Positions 22,829 to 36,321 of a stretch of DNA of 64,000 bases are shown here, piece after piece. The stretch is taken from positions 1,612,001 through 1,676,000 of the forward strand of contig RQOL01000618.1 of assembly GCA_013076295.1 (NCBI GenBank), given 5' to 3'. The position numbers and the translations under genes were made by a program. Position 1 is the first letter of the stretch, and every line of letters begins with the position of its first letter. The notes under the pieces are model-generated. The model saw only the letters and a list, made by a program, of their open reading frames with translations. It was not told where the DNA came from and searched no databases. Source of the stretch: Sanderia malayensis. Taxonomy: Eukaryota; Cnidaria; Scyphozoa; Semaeostomeae; Pelagiidae.

Positions 22829-25800
22829 ATATTTTTTGGTAATCTGTCCCCAGCGTTCCAAAACACTCGAAAGGAGGTTTTCTAAGGGTTGAAGGCAGGT
22901 CGATGTCGTCAGCATAACTTGCGAACCGATTGTCCTAGAGAGCTGAAATTTGTCTCAAAATGATCAGAAGGCCCTAATTAGTAGGTTTCGACCATTTGTG
23001 ACAAAGATTTCATTCTATTTCAAAATGTCATTTTTGAACTTTCGACGTTCATGGAGGATAGATAAAGTAATTCACTTGTTGCGGCCATCCCTCAAGACCA
23101 ATTTTTGAACCGATTGTCCTAGAGAGCTGAAATTTGTCTCAAAATGATCAGAAGGCCCTAATTAGTAGGTTTCGACCATTTGTGACACAGATTTCATTCT
23201 ATTTCAAAATGTCATTTTTGAACTTTCGACGTTCATGGAGGATAGATAAAGTAATTCACTTATTGCCGCCATCCCTCAGGACCAATTTTTGAACCGATTG
23301 TCCTAGAGAGCTGAAATTTGTCTCAAAATGATCAGAAGGCCCTATTTAGTAGGTTTCGACTATTTGTTACCCAGATTTCATTCTATTTCAAAATGTCATT
23401 TTTGAACTTTCGACGTTCATGGAGGATAGATAAAGTAATTCACTTATTGCCGCCATCCCTCAGGACCAATTTTTGAACCGATTGTCCTAGAGAGCTGAAA
23501 TTTGTCTCAAAATGATCAGAAGGCCCTAATTAGTAGGTTTCGACCATTTGTGACAAAGATTTCATTCTATTTCAAAATGTCATTTTTGAACTTTCGACGT
23601 TCATGGAGGATAGATAAAGTAATTCACTTGTTGCGGCCATCCCTCAGGACCAATTTTTGAACCGATTGTCCTAGAGAGCTGAAATTTGTCTCAAAATGAT
23701 CAGAAGGCCCTAATTAGTAGGTTTCGACCATTTGTGACACAGATTTCATTCTATTTCGAAATGTCATTTTTCAACTTTCGACGTTTATGGAGGATAGATA
23801 AAGTAATTCACTTGTTGCGGCCATCCTTCAGGACCAACTTTTGAACCGATTGTCTTAGAGAGCTGAAATTTGTCTCAAAATGATCAGAAGGCCCTATTTA
23901 GTAGGTTTCGATTTTTAGCTGGCCAAATTTCTTTGTAAGCTGTCCCCAGTGTTCCAAAACACTTGAAAGTAGGTTTTCTAAGGGTTGAAGGCAGGTTGAT
24001 ATCCGGTGCTTCTAGAAGGATGATAGCTTTTGTACCAATGGTCCTAGAGAACTCAAACATGTCTCACAGTGATCAGCATGACCAACATAGTGGGATTCCA
24101 CTATTTGTAATCCATATTTTTTGGTAATCTGTCCCCAGCGTTCCAAAACACTCGAAAGGAGGTTTTCTAAGGGTTGAAGGCAGGTCGATGTCGTCAGCAT
24201 AACTTGCGAACCGATTGTCCTAGAGAGCTGAAATTTGTCTCAAAATGATCAGAAGGCCCTAATTAGTAGGTTTCGACTACTTGTTACCCAGATTTCATTC
24301 TATTTCAAAATGTCATTTTTAAACTTTCGACGTTCATGGAGGATAGATAAAGTAATTAACTTGTTGCGGCCATCCCTCAGGACGAACTTTTGAACCGATT
24401 GTCTTAGAGAGCTGAAACTTGTCTCAAAATGATCAGAAGGCCCTATTTAGTAGGTTTCGATTTTTAGCTGGCCAAATTTCTTTGTAAGCTGTCCCCAGTG
24501 TTCCAAAACACTTGAAAGGAGGTTTTCTAAGGGTTGAAGGCAGGTTGATATCCGGTGCTTCTAGAAGGATGATAGCTTTTGTACCAATGGTCCTAGAGAA
24601 CTCAAACATGTCTCACAGTGATCAGCATGACCAACATAGTGGGATTCCACTATTTGTAATCCATATTTTTTGGTAATCTGTCCCCAGCGTTCCAAAACAC
24701 TCGAAAGGAGGTTTTCTAAGGGTTGAAGGCAGGTCGATGTCGTCAGCATAACTTGCGAACCGATTGTCCTAGAGAGCTGAAATTTGTCTCAAAATGATCA
24801 GAAGGCCCTAATTAGTAGGTTTCGACTACTTGTTACCCAGATTTCATTCTATTTCAAAATGTCATTTTTAAACTTTCGACGTTCATGGAGGATAGATAAA
24901 GTAATTAACTTGTTGCGGCCATCCCTCAGGACGAACTTTTGAACCGATTGTCTTAGAGAGCTGAAACTTGTCTCAAAATGATCAGAAGGCCCTATTTAGT
25001 AGGTTTCGATTTTTGGCTGGCCAAATTTCTTTGTAAGCTGTCCCCAGTGTTCCAAAACACTTGAAAGGAGGTTTTCTAAGGGTTGAAGGCAGGTCGATGT
25101 CGTCAGCATAACTTGCGAACCGATTGTCCTAGAGAGCTGAAACTTGTCTCAAAATGATCGGAAGGTCCTAATTAGTAAGTTGCGACCATTTGTGACACAG
25201 ATTTCATTCTATTTCAAAATGTCATTTTTGAACTTTCGACGTTCATGGAGGATAGATAAAGTAATTCACTTATTGCGGCCATCCCTCAGGACGAACTTTT
25301 GAACCGATTGTCTTAGAGAGCTGAAATTTGTCTCAAAATGTTCAGAAGGCCCTAATTAGTAGGTTTCGACCATTTGTGACACAGATTTCATTCTATTTCA
25401 AAATGTCATTTATGAGCTTTCGACGTTGATGGAGGATAGATAAAGTAATTCACTTATTGCGGCCATCCCTCAGGACGAACTTTTGAACCGATTGTCTTAG
25501 AGAGCTGAAATTTGTCTCAAAATGATCAGAAGGTCCTAATTAGTAGGTTTCGACCATTTGTGACACAGATTTCATTCTATTTCAAAATGTCATTTTTGAA
25601 CTTTCGACGTTTATGGAGGATAGATAAAGTAATTCACTTATTGCGGCCATCCCTCAGGACGAACTTTTGAACCGATTGTCTTAGAGAGCTGAAATTTGTC
25701 TCAAAATGTTCAGAAGGCCCTAATTAGTAGGTTTCGACCATTTGTGACACAGATTTCATTCTATTTCAAAATGTCATTTATGAGCTTTCGACGTTGATGG

Positions 25801-28680
25801 AGGATAGATAAAGTAATTCACTTATTGCCGCCATCCCTCAGGACCAATTTTTGAACCGATTGTCCTAGAGAGCTGAAACTTGTTTTATCGTGATCAGGAG
25901 GTGCTATTTAGTAGATTTCGATTATTGACGATCCATATTTAATGGTGAGTTGTTCCCAGGGCTCGGTAAGGGTTTCAAGGAGGTTTGCTAAGGGTTTCGA
26001 GTAGGTTGATGTCCGGTGCATTTAGAAGGTCGATAGCTTTTGAACCAATGGTGCTAGAGAGCTGAAATTTGTCTCAAAATTATCAGAAGGCCCTAATTAG
26101 TAGGTTTCGATTTTTGGCTGGCCAAATTTCTTTGTAAGCTGTCCCCAGTGTTCCAAAACACTTGAAAGGAGGTTTTCTAAGGGTTGAAGGCAGGTCGATG
26201 TCGTCAGCATAACTTGCGAACCGATTGTCCTAGAGAGCTGAAACTTGTCTCAAAATGATCAGAAGGTCCTAATTAGTAGGTTTCGACCATTTGTGACACA
26301 GATTTCATTCTATTTCAAAATGTCATTTTTGAACTTTCGACGTTTATGGAGGATAGATAAAGTAATTCACTTATTGCGGCCATCCCTCAGGACGAACTTT
26401 TGAACCGATTGTCTTAGAGAGCTGAAATTTGTCTCAAAATGTTCAGAAGGCCCTAATTAGTAGGTTTCGACCATTTGTGACACAGATTTCATTCTATTTC
26501 AAAATGTCATTTATGAGCTTTCGACGTTGATGGAGGATAGATAAAGTAATTCACTTATTGCGGCCATCCCTCAGGACGAACTTTTGAACCGATTGTCTTA
26601 GAGAGCTGAAATTTGTCTGAAAATGTTCAGAAGGCCCTAATTAGTAGGTTTCGACCATTTGTGACACAGATTTCATTCTATTTCAAAATGTCATTTATGA
26701 GCTTTCGACGTTCATGGAGGATAGATAAAGTAATTCACTTATTGCGGCCATCCCTCAGGACGAACTTTTGAACCGATTGTCTTAGAGAGCTGAAATTTCT
26801 CTCAAAATGTTCAGAAGGCCCTAATTAGTAGGTTTCGACCATTTGTGACACAGATTTCATTCTATTTCAAAATGTCATTTATGAGCTTTCGACGTTCATG
26901 GAGGATAGATAAAGTAATTCACTTATTGCGGCCATCCCTCAGGACGAACTTTTGAACCGATTGTCTTAGAGAGCTGAAATTTCTCTCAAAATGTTCAGAA
27001 GGCCCTAATTAGTAGGTTTCGACCATTTGTGACACAGATTTCATTCTATTTCAAAATGTCATTTTTGAACTTTCGAGGTTCATGGAGGATAGATAAAGAA
27101 GCTAATTCACTTGTTGCGGCCAAACTTAACATAAGTGATATCGCTGTACCTTAAACCTAAAAGAGTAGGATTTGACTCTTTGCAACTTATATTTCGTTGT
27201 TTCCTGTCCCCAGCGTTTGGTAAGTGTTTGAAGGAGGTTTTCGAAGGGTTTCAAGGATGTCGATATCCCAAACTATTCCAAAAAGCATGGTATATTTACA
27301 CAAAACAATATAATGTAAATTCAAAGTGGTGTTGGCTAGGTTTAGGGGCAAGAGTTGGGACAGGGGGGTGGGTGAAGGTAAGCATGTATGCGCAGCGGCA
27401 TCGAGGCCACTTCGAAGAATAAATTAATTATTTTCAGACTTGCGTTGGTATGATAGCCTTGTGGATGAATGTAGAGTGGCCGATGAGTTTCACTATATGT
27501 TAAGTTCTACAGTAAGTAGTGGACGATGTTTGATTTTAAGCATTGCCAGATTCAGTTGTTCAAAATTTGATAAGAGTGTGCATCGCTTATGTCTGGACTG
27601 GATACCTTAATGCTTTCAATATTTAATCAAGTTACTGGACTGCGTTATTTCATATAACAGATAATGTCTGAAACAGATCTGAGATCTAGAAATATAGTGA
27701 TGCGATATATCCTCTAAGTAGGAATGTTTTAGCTAAACAGGCAGTTTTGTCCAAAACTGTTTTCTGCATGACAAATATCTCTTCCAGTGTAACAATTACA
27801 GTTTGCGAGTGCGAGTGATTTGTTATTACAAGAACATGTTAGGAGACTCAAATTTATCCAACTTGTGATTATTTTAATTTATTTTATCGATTGTTTCATG
27901 ACAGAAGTCATAAAACACGAATGTAGGAGTTGCATAAGTAATTTATGCTCTCAGATTTCCTATATTATGAAGACGACCAGTACTAATAGAATGAGGATTA
28001 GAAACGAGGCCATTGTTTCCACGTCTGATCAGCTCACTGTAACTCTTTCAAATGTTGAGCTGCCGGGATTTCGTGGTTCAGTTAACTAATCAGAATGCAA
28101 AGCGAACACAACCCAACATATCCACTGCACACAAAGAAGATTTAAGCGAGCCTTTGTGACATAAGTCGTCAAGCAATAAGTAGATATTGTTTCAAATCGC
28201 CACGTAACTGGATTTCCTCCTCTTTCTACCACCCACACGTCCGATCGAGGTCACAGCATATTGATCCAAGCCTTCTGATGTCGAGGCTGATATCACAACA
28301 AGCGATGTGAATTACTTTATGTAAGTGGCTTTTCTGTGTACATTGCAATTGCTCAATTGACATAAAGACTACATGAGAAAATAGCATAAAAATTCAGTAT
28401 ATAATCAATGTACCTGGATTTGTGTTGGTGAAATTGATGCTTGCTTGCTGCTAACTCTATGCTGTTCTTGCTTGCTTCAACCGGTGAAGCATCCTTTTGT
28501 TTACTGATGCGTGGTGTTTTACCATGCCATCCCCAAGTAAATCATGTTTTTATCTATGTTGGGAACATCTAAGTAAAAGAAATAGGGCATCATCAGTTCT
28601 ACAGTTGAGCTTTGGCTCGATAATTCGACTAACTTTGAATCGAATTCATTAATGTGTCAAACATATTTGTATCTTTCTAG

Positions 28681-28772
28681 CCTGCGTACAAACTCAAACA
28701 GTCCTCATGCAAACTGAGGACTGTTGACTGTTCTGTTGACTTGCCTGAGGACTGTTTGAGTTTGTACGCAGG
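28681..28772. mobile_element. 92-bp palindromic element (MITE-like)
   Basis: Arms 28681-28707 and 28746-28772 are perfect 27-bp reverse complements starting CCTGCGTACAAACTC. The 38-bp centre repeats part of the arm (TGAGGACTGTTGACTG). The flanks are TAG and GTA. Such short foldback elements are usually non-autonomous DNA transposons; I cannot name the family. Confidence 0.75.
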
Positions 28773-29816
28773 GTACTATCTTTCCTCTTGGATTAGGATA
28801 TTCCTCTTGTCTTAGCCTGAATAAAGGTCTTTTCATCTCGAGGAATACACCTTATATTCACATGGGAGTTGACTTGACTTATTTTCGCAAAGCTATGCAC
28901 ATGCAGAGCAGGCATTGGCATTCGCTTTGCAACACGCATGCCCGTCATGAAGTATAACTGTTTACTTGCTCAGAGGGCGTGGCATGTCGCAGTTCGCTTT
29001 CTAAACAACTGTGATGGATAATTCAAGACACGTAGCTGCTATACAAAACAATATGTTCGCCAGTGCACTGGATGTAATAAATGGCTGTCAAATCAAAACA
29101 AAAACCGTTTTGAAAATGCAACTGTACTCAGAAGCGATAGTTATTAAAAACAGATAGATTTTTCATTTAAATTGCAATGAAAGTGGCTGCTAAGACTATT
29201 TTTCGGTGACCAACGCATCTGGCTTTGAAAGCATCGCAAGTAAGTCTTTCCGACCGCATAAACAGACGATAATAATGAAAGCACGTCGGAGCAATAAATC
29301 TTTACTTACGTACGATGCCCGTATATTATGTATTGATGATATTGCATAGCTATTATAAAAACAAATTAGGTTGTTGCGTTTCCTTGCCAGCACATGTGCG
29401 TGAGCCTTATCCGTAAGGCAATTGTCATAGTTCGTTTGAGACCAATGAACGAGCTTAGCATATTAATCTCCAGATCGAAATTCAATTGCGATATCTCAAG
29501 CGTGAGCATGTGTGTGTTGTAGTAAACAACGTTTGCGTGTCGCAGAGAAAGACGATCAAAACACAGAAAAGCTCAGAGGAAGAAGACACGATACGCCACA
29601 AGAGATTTGCTATACATTATGAGAAGGTGAGAGCTACAAATATTCTTGTTTTTGCGTGAAGCACGCTTAAAAGACGCAGTATTGTAATCGTCGTTGAATC
29701 GGGCTTTCAGTGGCGCAAGGGATTGTTAACGTTTGAGTAGTTCAATGACTCCACAGGACATAATGTTAATGAAGTAACATTCTTGAGACAAAAAGTCCCT
29801 TGAGCAGCATAGAAAA

Positions 29817-29940
29817 AGCAAAGTTGATAATAAGAATACATATGGATGGATGTATTCCCACAAGGGTCCCAAACTAGCAAAGTTTGATAATATCTAGAAT
29901 ATATATGCATGTATTCCCTTTCCACAAGGATCCCAAACTA
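29817..29940. repeat. Tandem duplication of about 62 bp
   Basis: Two adjacent diverged copies, each beginning GCAAAGTT(T)GATAATA and ending GATCCCAAACTA or GGTCCCAAACTA. They differ by a few substitutions and small indels. Confidence 0.75.
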
Positions 29941-32499
29941 AGTTGATCCGTTGCGCTACAGTTCAAATCTACAGCTTCGAAAGTTAAAATCCAAGTAAAA
30001 GAGACTGCGGCATAGAACGCGATAAACATTGCGTACGAAGCATTCAATGACGTCATATCGTTTAACATATTTTGTCCCTTTTGTGTTGTGTTTCCGGTGA
30101 TGTTCTAATGGCACATCTTCGGTTTTGCTGAGTCCCGGTCAGAACGAGGCCAATTGCCTGGAACGGCCTCGTAGCCATATCATGAAACGTGAATTAAGAT
30201 ACATGTGCCTTAAGTGCTAGAAACTTCAATTTCCTTTTGAGAAGGTAACCACTTTGAAAGCGTGACAGAAAATCCAGACTTAAATGATTAAGATAAAAAT
30301 TAACTAGTTTTTTCGCGTAATATTCAAATCATGTTAAGAACTTATTTCGAATTGTTCCACAATGAAAAGCAAAGATAAATCAGGTGAAACTTGGACAAAC
30401 AACTCAACAGGAGGTTTTTTCAGTTTTCAACCATGCATGATATACAGACTGAGAATGCAGTGCAACAGCGATTGCGCTAGGATTGCAATTCACCTCACAA
30501 TGCAATTCCGAATCTCGTGGCAGTTGAGTTGCATTCTCAATCTGTTTCTGTATGGCTTGTTGTCGAATCTCAATGTGTACGAATATTGATCGAGTTTTCG
30601 ATTTCTCCAGTGCTTCCATTTTATCCATATCTATTTTATTCACGTGCTACTATTGGCGTGAAATGTGGCCTCATTAATCGGAGCGCTTTTTTACAACCAC
30701 GAGGCCTGGTAACTGATGACATCACGAATCTTTCGAATCGGACTCTCCTTTGATACGCGACAGCGAACAATAGTTGTCAATTAATCCCGATAATGGATTC
30801 GTCTTATATCTAATCGATCAGTTGATAAAACGAAGCGAAAAGAATCCGGTAAACTATATATAATTTCTTATCCTGCTTAATGCTTTCAATCCGAGCAGTG
30901 AATTTAAAAATCCTAATCGTGTCTTATAAGTATTAAACCTTGCATCTTTATAAGGGTGCCTGCGATCGGTGTTTTTAAAGTTGTAGGTGAGTAAATTGCC
31001 AGTCTGTGAGTTATCAAAAGAATCTCAGTTCATATGATAATACACACTGTGTGCGGGCATTAAGATATCTGACGGGCAGCCAAAAACAAGTGAAATCAAT
31101 TGATAATGAATTGATAGAGAGATTTTCAATTCGTCGCTATCTTTGGCTAGCTACAGACCCTTTTTGTATGAGATAATGCCTAGAAGAATATCGAGGATCA
31201 AATTTGTCAGGAAACAATGAAAATTTAAGAATAGCTGACAATGAAAAGTATTGAGGGTCGATAAAATTTAACGTATTCTAATCAAATAGGGTGTAGTGTG
31301 CTGGATCCATCATGATGATTGGTATTTCGTTGGTGGTCACGTTCAGCAATGTAGCAGTGCTGTAGTTGATATCTTTTGTTTTTTATGTCACATATTTCGT
31401 ATTTGAGATTTTGCAACGTTCATTGAATTTCAGGCATGTTTATTGATATCATATTAAATTGAATCTTCCTGAGGAAAATTGCTTTCACCTGAAAATAAGA
31501 GATCCACACACAAACAAACAAAAAGCAAAATATAAAAAACCAAATAGAATCACGAGCTCTCTTTCTCTTACTACCTCTCTCCCAGGAACAAAAATTGCAG
31601 ATTGAAATTAATTGAAGAAAACATCCTGACACATTTTGATTGATGGATTTCTGGGTCGGTGGAGCGAAACCTCGTTTAACACACAATAACCCTTAATTCT
31701 ATTGTTCATTATAGCACAACACAGACCATTATAATACAAATTCAATAAGGCATGACCCTATTACTCGCTATTATTGCGAACGCCGCAGTTTTAGTAAACA
31801 ACATTCATGCAGTAGAAGTAATAGTAGAGTGAAGTGAAGTTACGATGCGACGAATGTCCACAGTTTCACGACAGCAGCGTGTAGAAAGACAGTTCGACTG
31901 AGGAAAAGATATGTTATTAGGTAAGGTATGTGATTCATGTTGAAAAACTTTGGTTTAGCAGTATTGTGAACGTTATCTTTTCTATATTACGATTATGTGG
32001 TTCTTTTGAATGTGGCCTCAGGGAAACAGTGAAATGACGTTGTTGGTGTGAACGTGACAGTAGTTGCTATTGCTACATCAATGCAATTCGCGAACATTGT
32101 CAACCGTGATATAGAGCGCTCTATGTTTAAACTACAGCGAAGCAGCCTGTGAAAGTGAAGGATAAAATGGCGCTAAATCGCTGGTAAATTGTCCTCAAAT
32201 AAATACAGTAAAATTCAACTCCTTGCACTAAAACCACACGGTTTGACCCGAGTCTATTTAAAGGAGCAACAAAATCTGAGCAACCCGCGCGGTTTGCTTT
32301 GATAATCCCCAATTCGGTTGGAACTGTTCTGATGAAAATAGCTTGGAATTGATTTAAGTGAAATCTTATAGCAGCAAATCATCAAACACAATGCATGTTT
32401 ATGGAAGTGAGTTAGCTGCATTCAATTTAGTTTACACAGCGTTAATCAAAGGCACCTGGGAGTTGCAGCCCTGATACCATTGCAATAATAATCTAATGT

Positions 32500-32605
32500 C
32501 CATCGAATGACAATGGAAAACATTTCGAATGAGAATGCAATGCCATTCGAATGACGATGCAAAACCCTTCGAATGACGATGCAAAACCCTTCGAATGACA
32601 ATACA
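32500..32605. repeat. 22-bp tandem repeat (CCTTCGAATGACGATGCAAAA-like)
   Basis: Four to five imperfect copies of a roughly 22-bp unit containing TCGAATGACGATGCAA. The two central copies are nearly identical and the outer ones more diverged. Confidence 0.8.
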
Positions 32606-33482
32606 GTGGCAGTGTGAGCAACGCCTTGGTAATACCTGTTAAATCCTTCTAATATGTAAATGCGATATATATGGCAATCTTTTGTGACGGTGACTCTTTC
32701 AGTATTATGCTTTTTGGACCATTTTGCATGACAGAGAATCTAATTATGTTATTGAACGTACCTGGATTTGGGCACAGATAACATTGCAGATAGACTGCAG
32801 ACGTGACTTAATTTCTATGATTCTGTCAATGAATTTTCGATTGAAAGTCGATTGAAAGCACAAAGTGATTCTCTAAAAAGGAACATAAGATATTCAAGAA
32901 CTCATACCGTGCTGTGTTCTCATCGAAGTTAAAGGAACCCTAACAAGATTATTTCATTGCGTCTGATAAATAATCACTTTTTGGGGCTGGCAAGTTTATT
33001 GACAACCAATGCATCTTGTTTCCAAGATATATTCATAAACACACAACTTGTGTTAAACCCCTCAGACAAGGCCAATTACGATGCAGAATGGAGGCTTGCA
33101 AATCGAATTTCTGCTTTAAAAAGAAGCGTTTAAGTCCCTTTCTGTTGATAAGCGAAACTTTAATCACATTCAACTGCTTAATTCTTGTCTGTTTAATTAA
33201 CAAATAGGACTTCGACTAAGCAGCAATACACTGCACTGCACAATACAGAATTAATATTGCATTTTCAACAAAACAGATTTGACTTTTATAACATCCCAGA
33301 GTCCCAAATCAGAGCGGTTGACCATAATAATGTTCCATCACCATCATTAATCCAATCCTTCAATGTAAGTCTTCTGTAAGTCTATGATACTTCTTTGTTT
33401 AATATACTAGAACTGAACGCAGCTTGGGTGCGCTTTGGTGATCTGTTATTGTGATATCATGAAATGCGATGCAAGACAGTTT

Positions 33483-33626
33483 TCTTTAAAAGGACTATTT
33501 CGAACAATCGTTTTCTCGAACGATTTTCCACTTCTCCTCGTTTTCGTATAGCTAGTTTGATATCCCTGAACATTCGCCATCTCGAACGAATTTCAACTTT
33601 CCTTCAGGGCTTGAGATACAGCGGGT
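33483..33626. mobile_element. Pogo/Tigger-like repeat fragment
   Basis: Contains the words TCTCGAACGA and CTTCTCCTCG, and ends GAGATACAGCGGGTGTCAACTCT. A related stretch lies at 54346-54547 in a phosphatase intron, ending GCGAGATAGCGAGAGTCGACTG. The 'gtcaactctcgctatctcgaa' style of terminus is typical of pogo-like MITEs; the family call is tentative. Confidence 0.4.
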
Positions 33627-35149
33627 GTCAACTCTAATAAGTTGTTTATCGTTAATGCAATCTGCCGTAGCAATTGCTATCGTGGAGCGTTTTTGATAAC
33701 TTAATCGCAGGCATTGTTTATGTTTCTATTGAGTGAAAAATCATGCATGACTATGTATATGTGTTGCTGTGTTTGTCGGTGAACTTGTTTACTTCTCGCA
33801 AAAACTAAGATTGCAATTAAAGATAAACTAAGCCAATAAACTGCTTACAGTAAACAGACTGAGTCAATGGGCTGGGCCGGGTCTCGGGAAATCTCCCGCC
33901 TCGTTCGCATGCATAAACAATCTATAAACAGTTCATTGTTCAACGTAATCATTCTTCAAGCTCAGCAGTGGTCAGACGATGCTATAGCCACTTGAGCTTT
34001 GCTGTTGCTCAAACAATGATGACCAACTGAACAAAACGGCAAGAAGAAACCCAAATGAGAATTGCGTTTTGTAATACTCGATTCTTTAATTTACTCTATT
34101 TGTGTACGTCACGCTGTCCCTAACGGCCATGCTCTTCAGGACCCACCTACCCCCCTTAGAGAGCCCCCCTCTGTCCTACATGAATCACAACTTCACTCCC
34201 CACGACTCTGCTCAATAAATCAGTGTTTTCTTTCATTGATGATCACGCATTTCTTGCTCAATTTGTGTCGTGAATTCAACATGATAATGTATTGTGAATT
34301 GTTTTATGAGGCGGTAGCCGAAGGGCATGGCGGGATTCCAATCACACAATGAAACATCATTAATATAACTTTTATAGGTAATTGGTATCGGTAAAGGTGA
34401 GCTTAAGCACCACTATAAAGCAGCGAAATGTAGCTTTGATTTCAACTCGAGTTTATTCTGAATGAAGGTATAAATTTGGAAATATCCTTTGCCGGCCCGA
34501 ATCAAGCTCACAATTATCATTCTCACACTTTTTTTTCATAATTTCAACAACCAAAGAATAAGAATGCTCCCATTAACCCGCTAATGTATAATTCAATATA
34601 CTTTTTACCCACGTTTAAAGCTAACTAAGCAATTAACATGACCAAAAAGGTTTTACCGATTGAAATAATGATTGTTTCACATATTGGCCCAATTAATTTC
34701 AATGTGGTCCATTAATTCCAGGAGCAACAATAGAATCTGCCAATAATTCTTATGGAAATAAAGAATTATTTGCGTGACACTATAAAACGGCAGGCTTGTT
34801 GATTGACCTGGTAAAGCCTTTGTGCATTGTGACTTGCATGCAATGTCAAAATGAGGCGTGGCAGGCACTGCATAGCTACAGTGCAACCATTTTACAATTG
34901 AGTATTTGTGGGACAGGTGCCTTTGTCAATGGTGAAGAGAATTGATTGGAATAGTAGAAGTAGAATTGGCTACAGTGAAAATACTGCAATGCAAATAAAC
35001 AGTTTCTTGTGTGTTATACGTTATACGTTCCAAAACTGTTTTACCGCTTTAAGTACAGTTATACAAATGTCAGTTAGTTAAACCAGTTGAATCATGCTTT
35101 CAGGGCCATCTTCAAATGTACAACAGTGGACACGCAAGTCCTGGGACGC

Positions 35150-35320
35150 TTTCGCACGCATTCTTCATCCCCTTTCTCCCCCCAAATAACTTTGTCCCTG
35201 GAGAAAGGTATAACAAATAGCGACAAATTTTATATGCATGGTAACAACAAGAGTCTGATTGAGAGAACAGCATTGTTTTGAGGGAAGTGGGGGGTTGAAT
35301 AAAGCCCACGAAAAAGGAGG
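35150..35320 (-). repeat. Dispersed repeat, copy 1
   Basis: In reverse complement this begins TTCGTGGGCTTTATTCAACC and continues with AACAATGCTGTTCTCTCAAT, matching 61580-61735 (TTCGTGGGCTTCATTCAGCC and AACAATGTTTTTCTCTCAAT). The two copies are diverged and I could not define ends or a coding capacity. Confidence 0.6.
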
Positions 35321-36272
35321 TTTAGGGGTTGATTGATAGCCTTTTCTTCGCATTCTTACAAATGTCCTAAGGACATTTATCCACCATTGCAGTATTAAAT
35401 TAAAGGGTCTGGAAACATGCAAATAAAATCTGCATTTGTAATTGATTTTCCAACGCTCTCAATCCACAAATAATCAAATTATAATTGATATTGGACGCAT
35501 GTTTTTATTAAAACTACACACAATAATGACACAGAAAAACATTAATGCTGTTTTTCCTGCGCAATGAATTGATAATCCATTTTGGTGTTATTTTGATGTT
35601 CCCTCCATGGTTAATATTGTTCCGAAGACTCCATAGCAACCCTTGTTCAACAGTTTTCATATCTTTCCATGTGATTACAACAATCAGTAACAAAAAATAA
35701 CCTGATATAAATTTTGAGCAGAGAACCGCAGGTCTATATTTATGCAACAAGGTACAATGCACTGCAGAAAGGTAGCATTCTCTGCGGCTTATTCATCTTT
35801 CTGACTGACTCAATTAGAGGAAAGAAAAATTGAATTTACTTGTGACAAATAAAGTTACTTTTATTATTGCTCATTTAATTTCACGACATCGATCTCTTTT
35901 GTTGTTCATTCTCTTTTACGACATGAATCCATTTTGTGGTTTTATTTATAGGCCACGGATAACAGATTTAGAATTTTTACTGAGCAATTTACCGTTTCCT
36001 GTTTTTCATCGTTTCGCTCTTGTTTCAATGGCCCCGATTTTGATAGCCATGCATTGTGGGACGACATGTATATTCCTATATTACCTTCCATATCCACATA
36101 GTTACTATTTTGAGTTGAAAATATCATGAAAAGCAGTGATCACTCTATTCAACAAAACAAAACAATATTAGTCTTTCATTGATTTCAAGTATTCTGATGA
36201 GAAGCGATAAGCTTGTCGGCGTTATAATTAGCTTTGTTGGTTCGAGGATTTGCATCTGCTCTTCTCAAAGCC

Positions 36273-36321
36273 TCCAGGGCATCAAAAAGAAACAGAAGCA
36301 ATCTTTGCTTGATGCCCTGGA
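36273..36321. repeat. Short inverted repeat
   Basis: TCCAGGGCATCAA at 36273-36285 and its perfect reverse complement at 36309-36321, with a 23-bp spacer. No other structure is evident around it. Confidence 0.6.

Larger units (their letters stand above)
19205..27272. repeat. Satellite array, right block
   Basis: Continuation of the ~183-bp satellite. Between 23911 and about 25080 the order B-B-A repeats with an exact 549-bp period (the same word starts at 23911, 24460 and 25009). From about 25180 to 27110 only type-A monomers occur, many with a private variant (GAGCTTTCGACGTTGATGG). One monomer at 22648-22828 is inverted. The last direct type-A copy breaks off near 27110, and a diverged type-B fragment follows at about 27172-27272. 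Including the left block I estimate about fifty monomers. Confidence 0.93.

Noticed and set aside
13671..27422. Many 60-95 codon open frames in the satellite array
   Set aside because: The same peptides recur in each monomer, with frames broken by single-base differences, and there is no codon-level conservation; they are by-products of the repeat.
29546..29629. Exon-like stretch bounded by GTCGCAG and GAAG|GTGAGAG
   Set aside because: The 27 open codons have no family resemblance and no partner exon could be found on either side.
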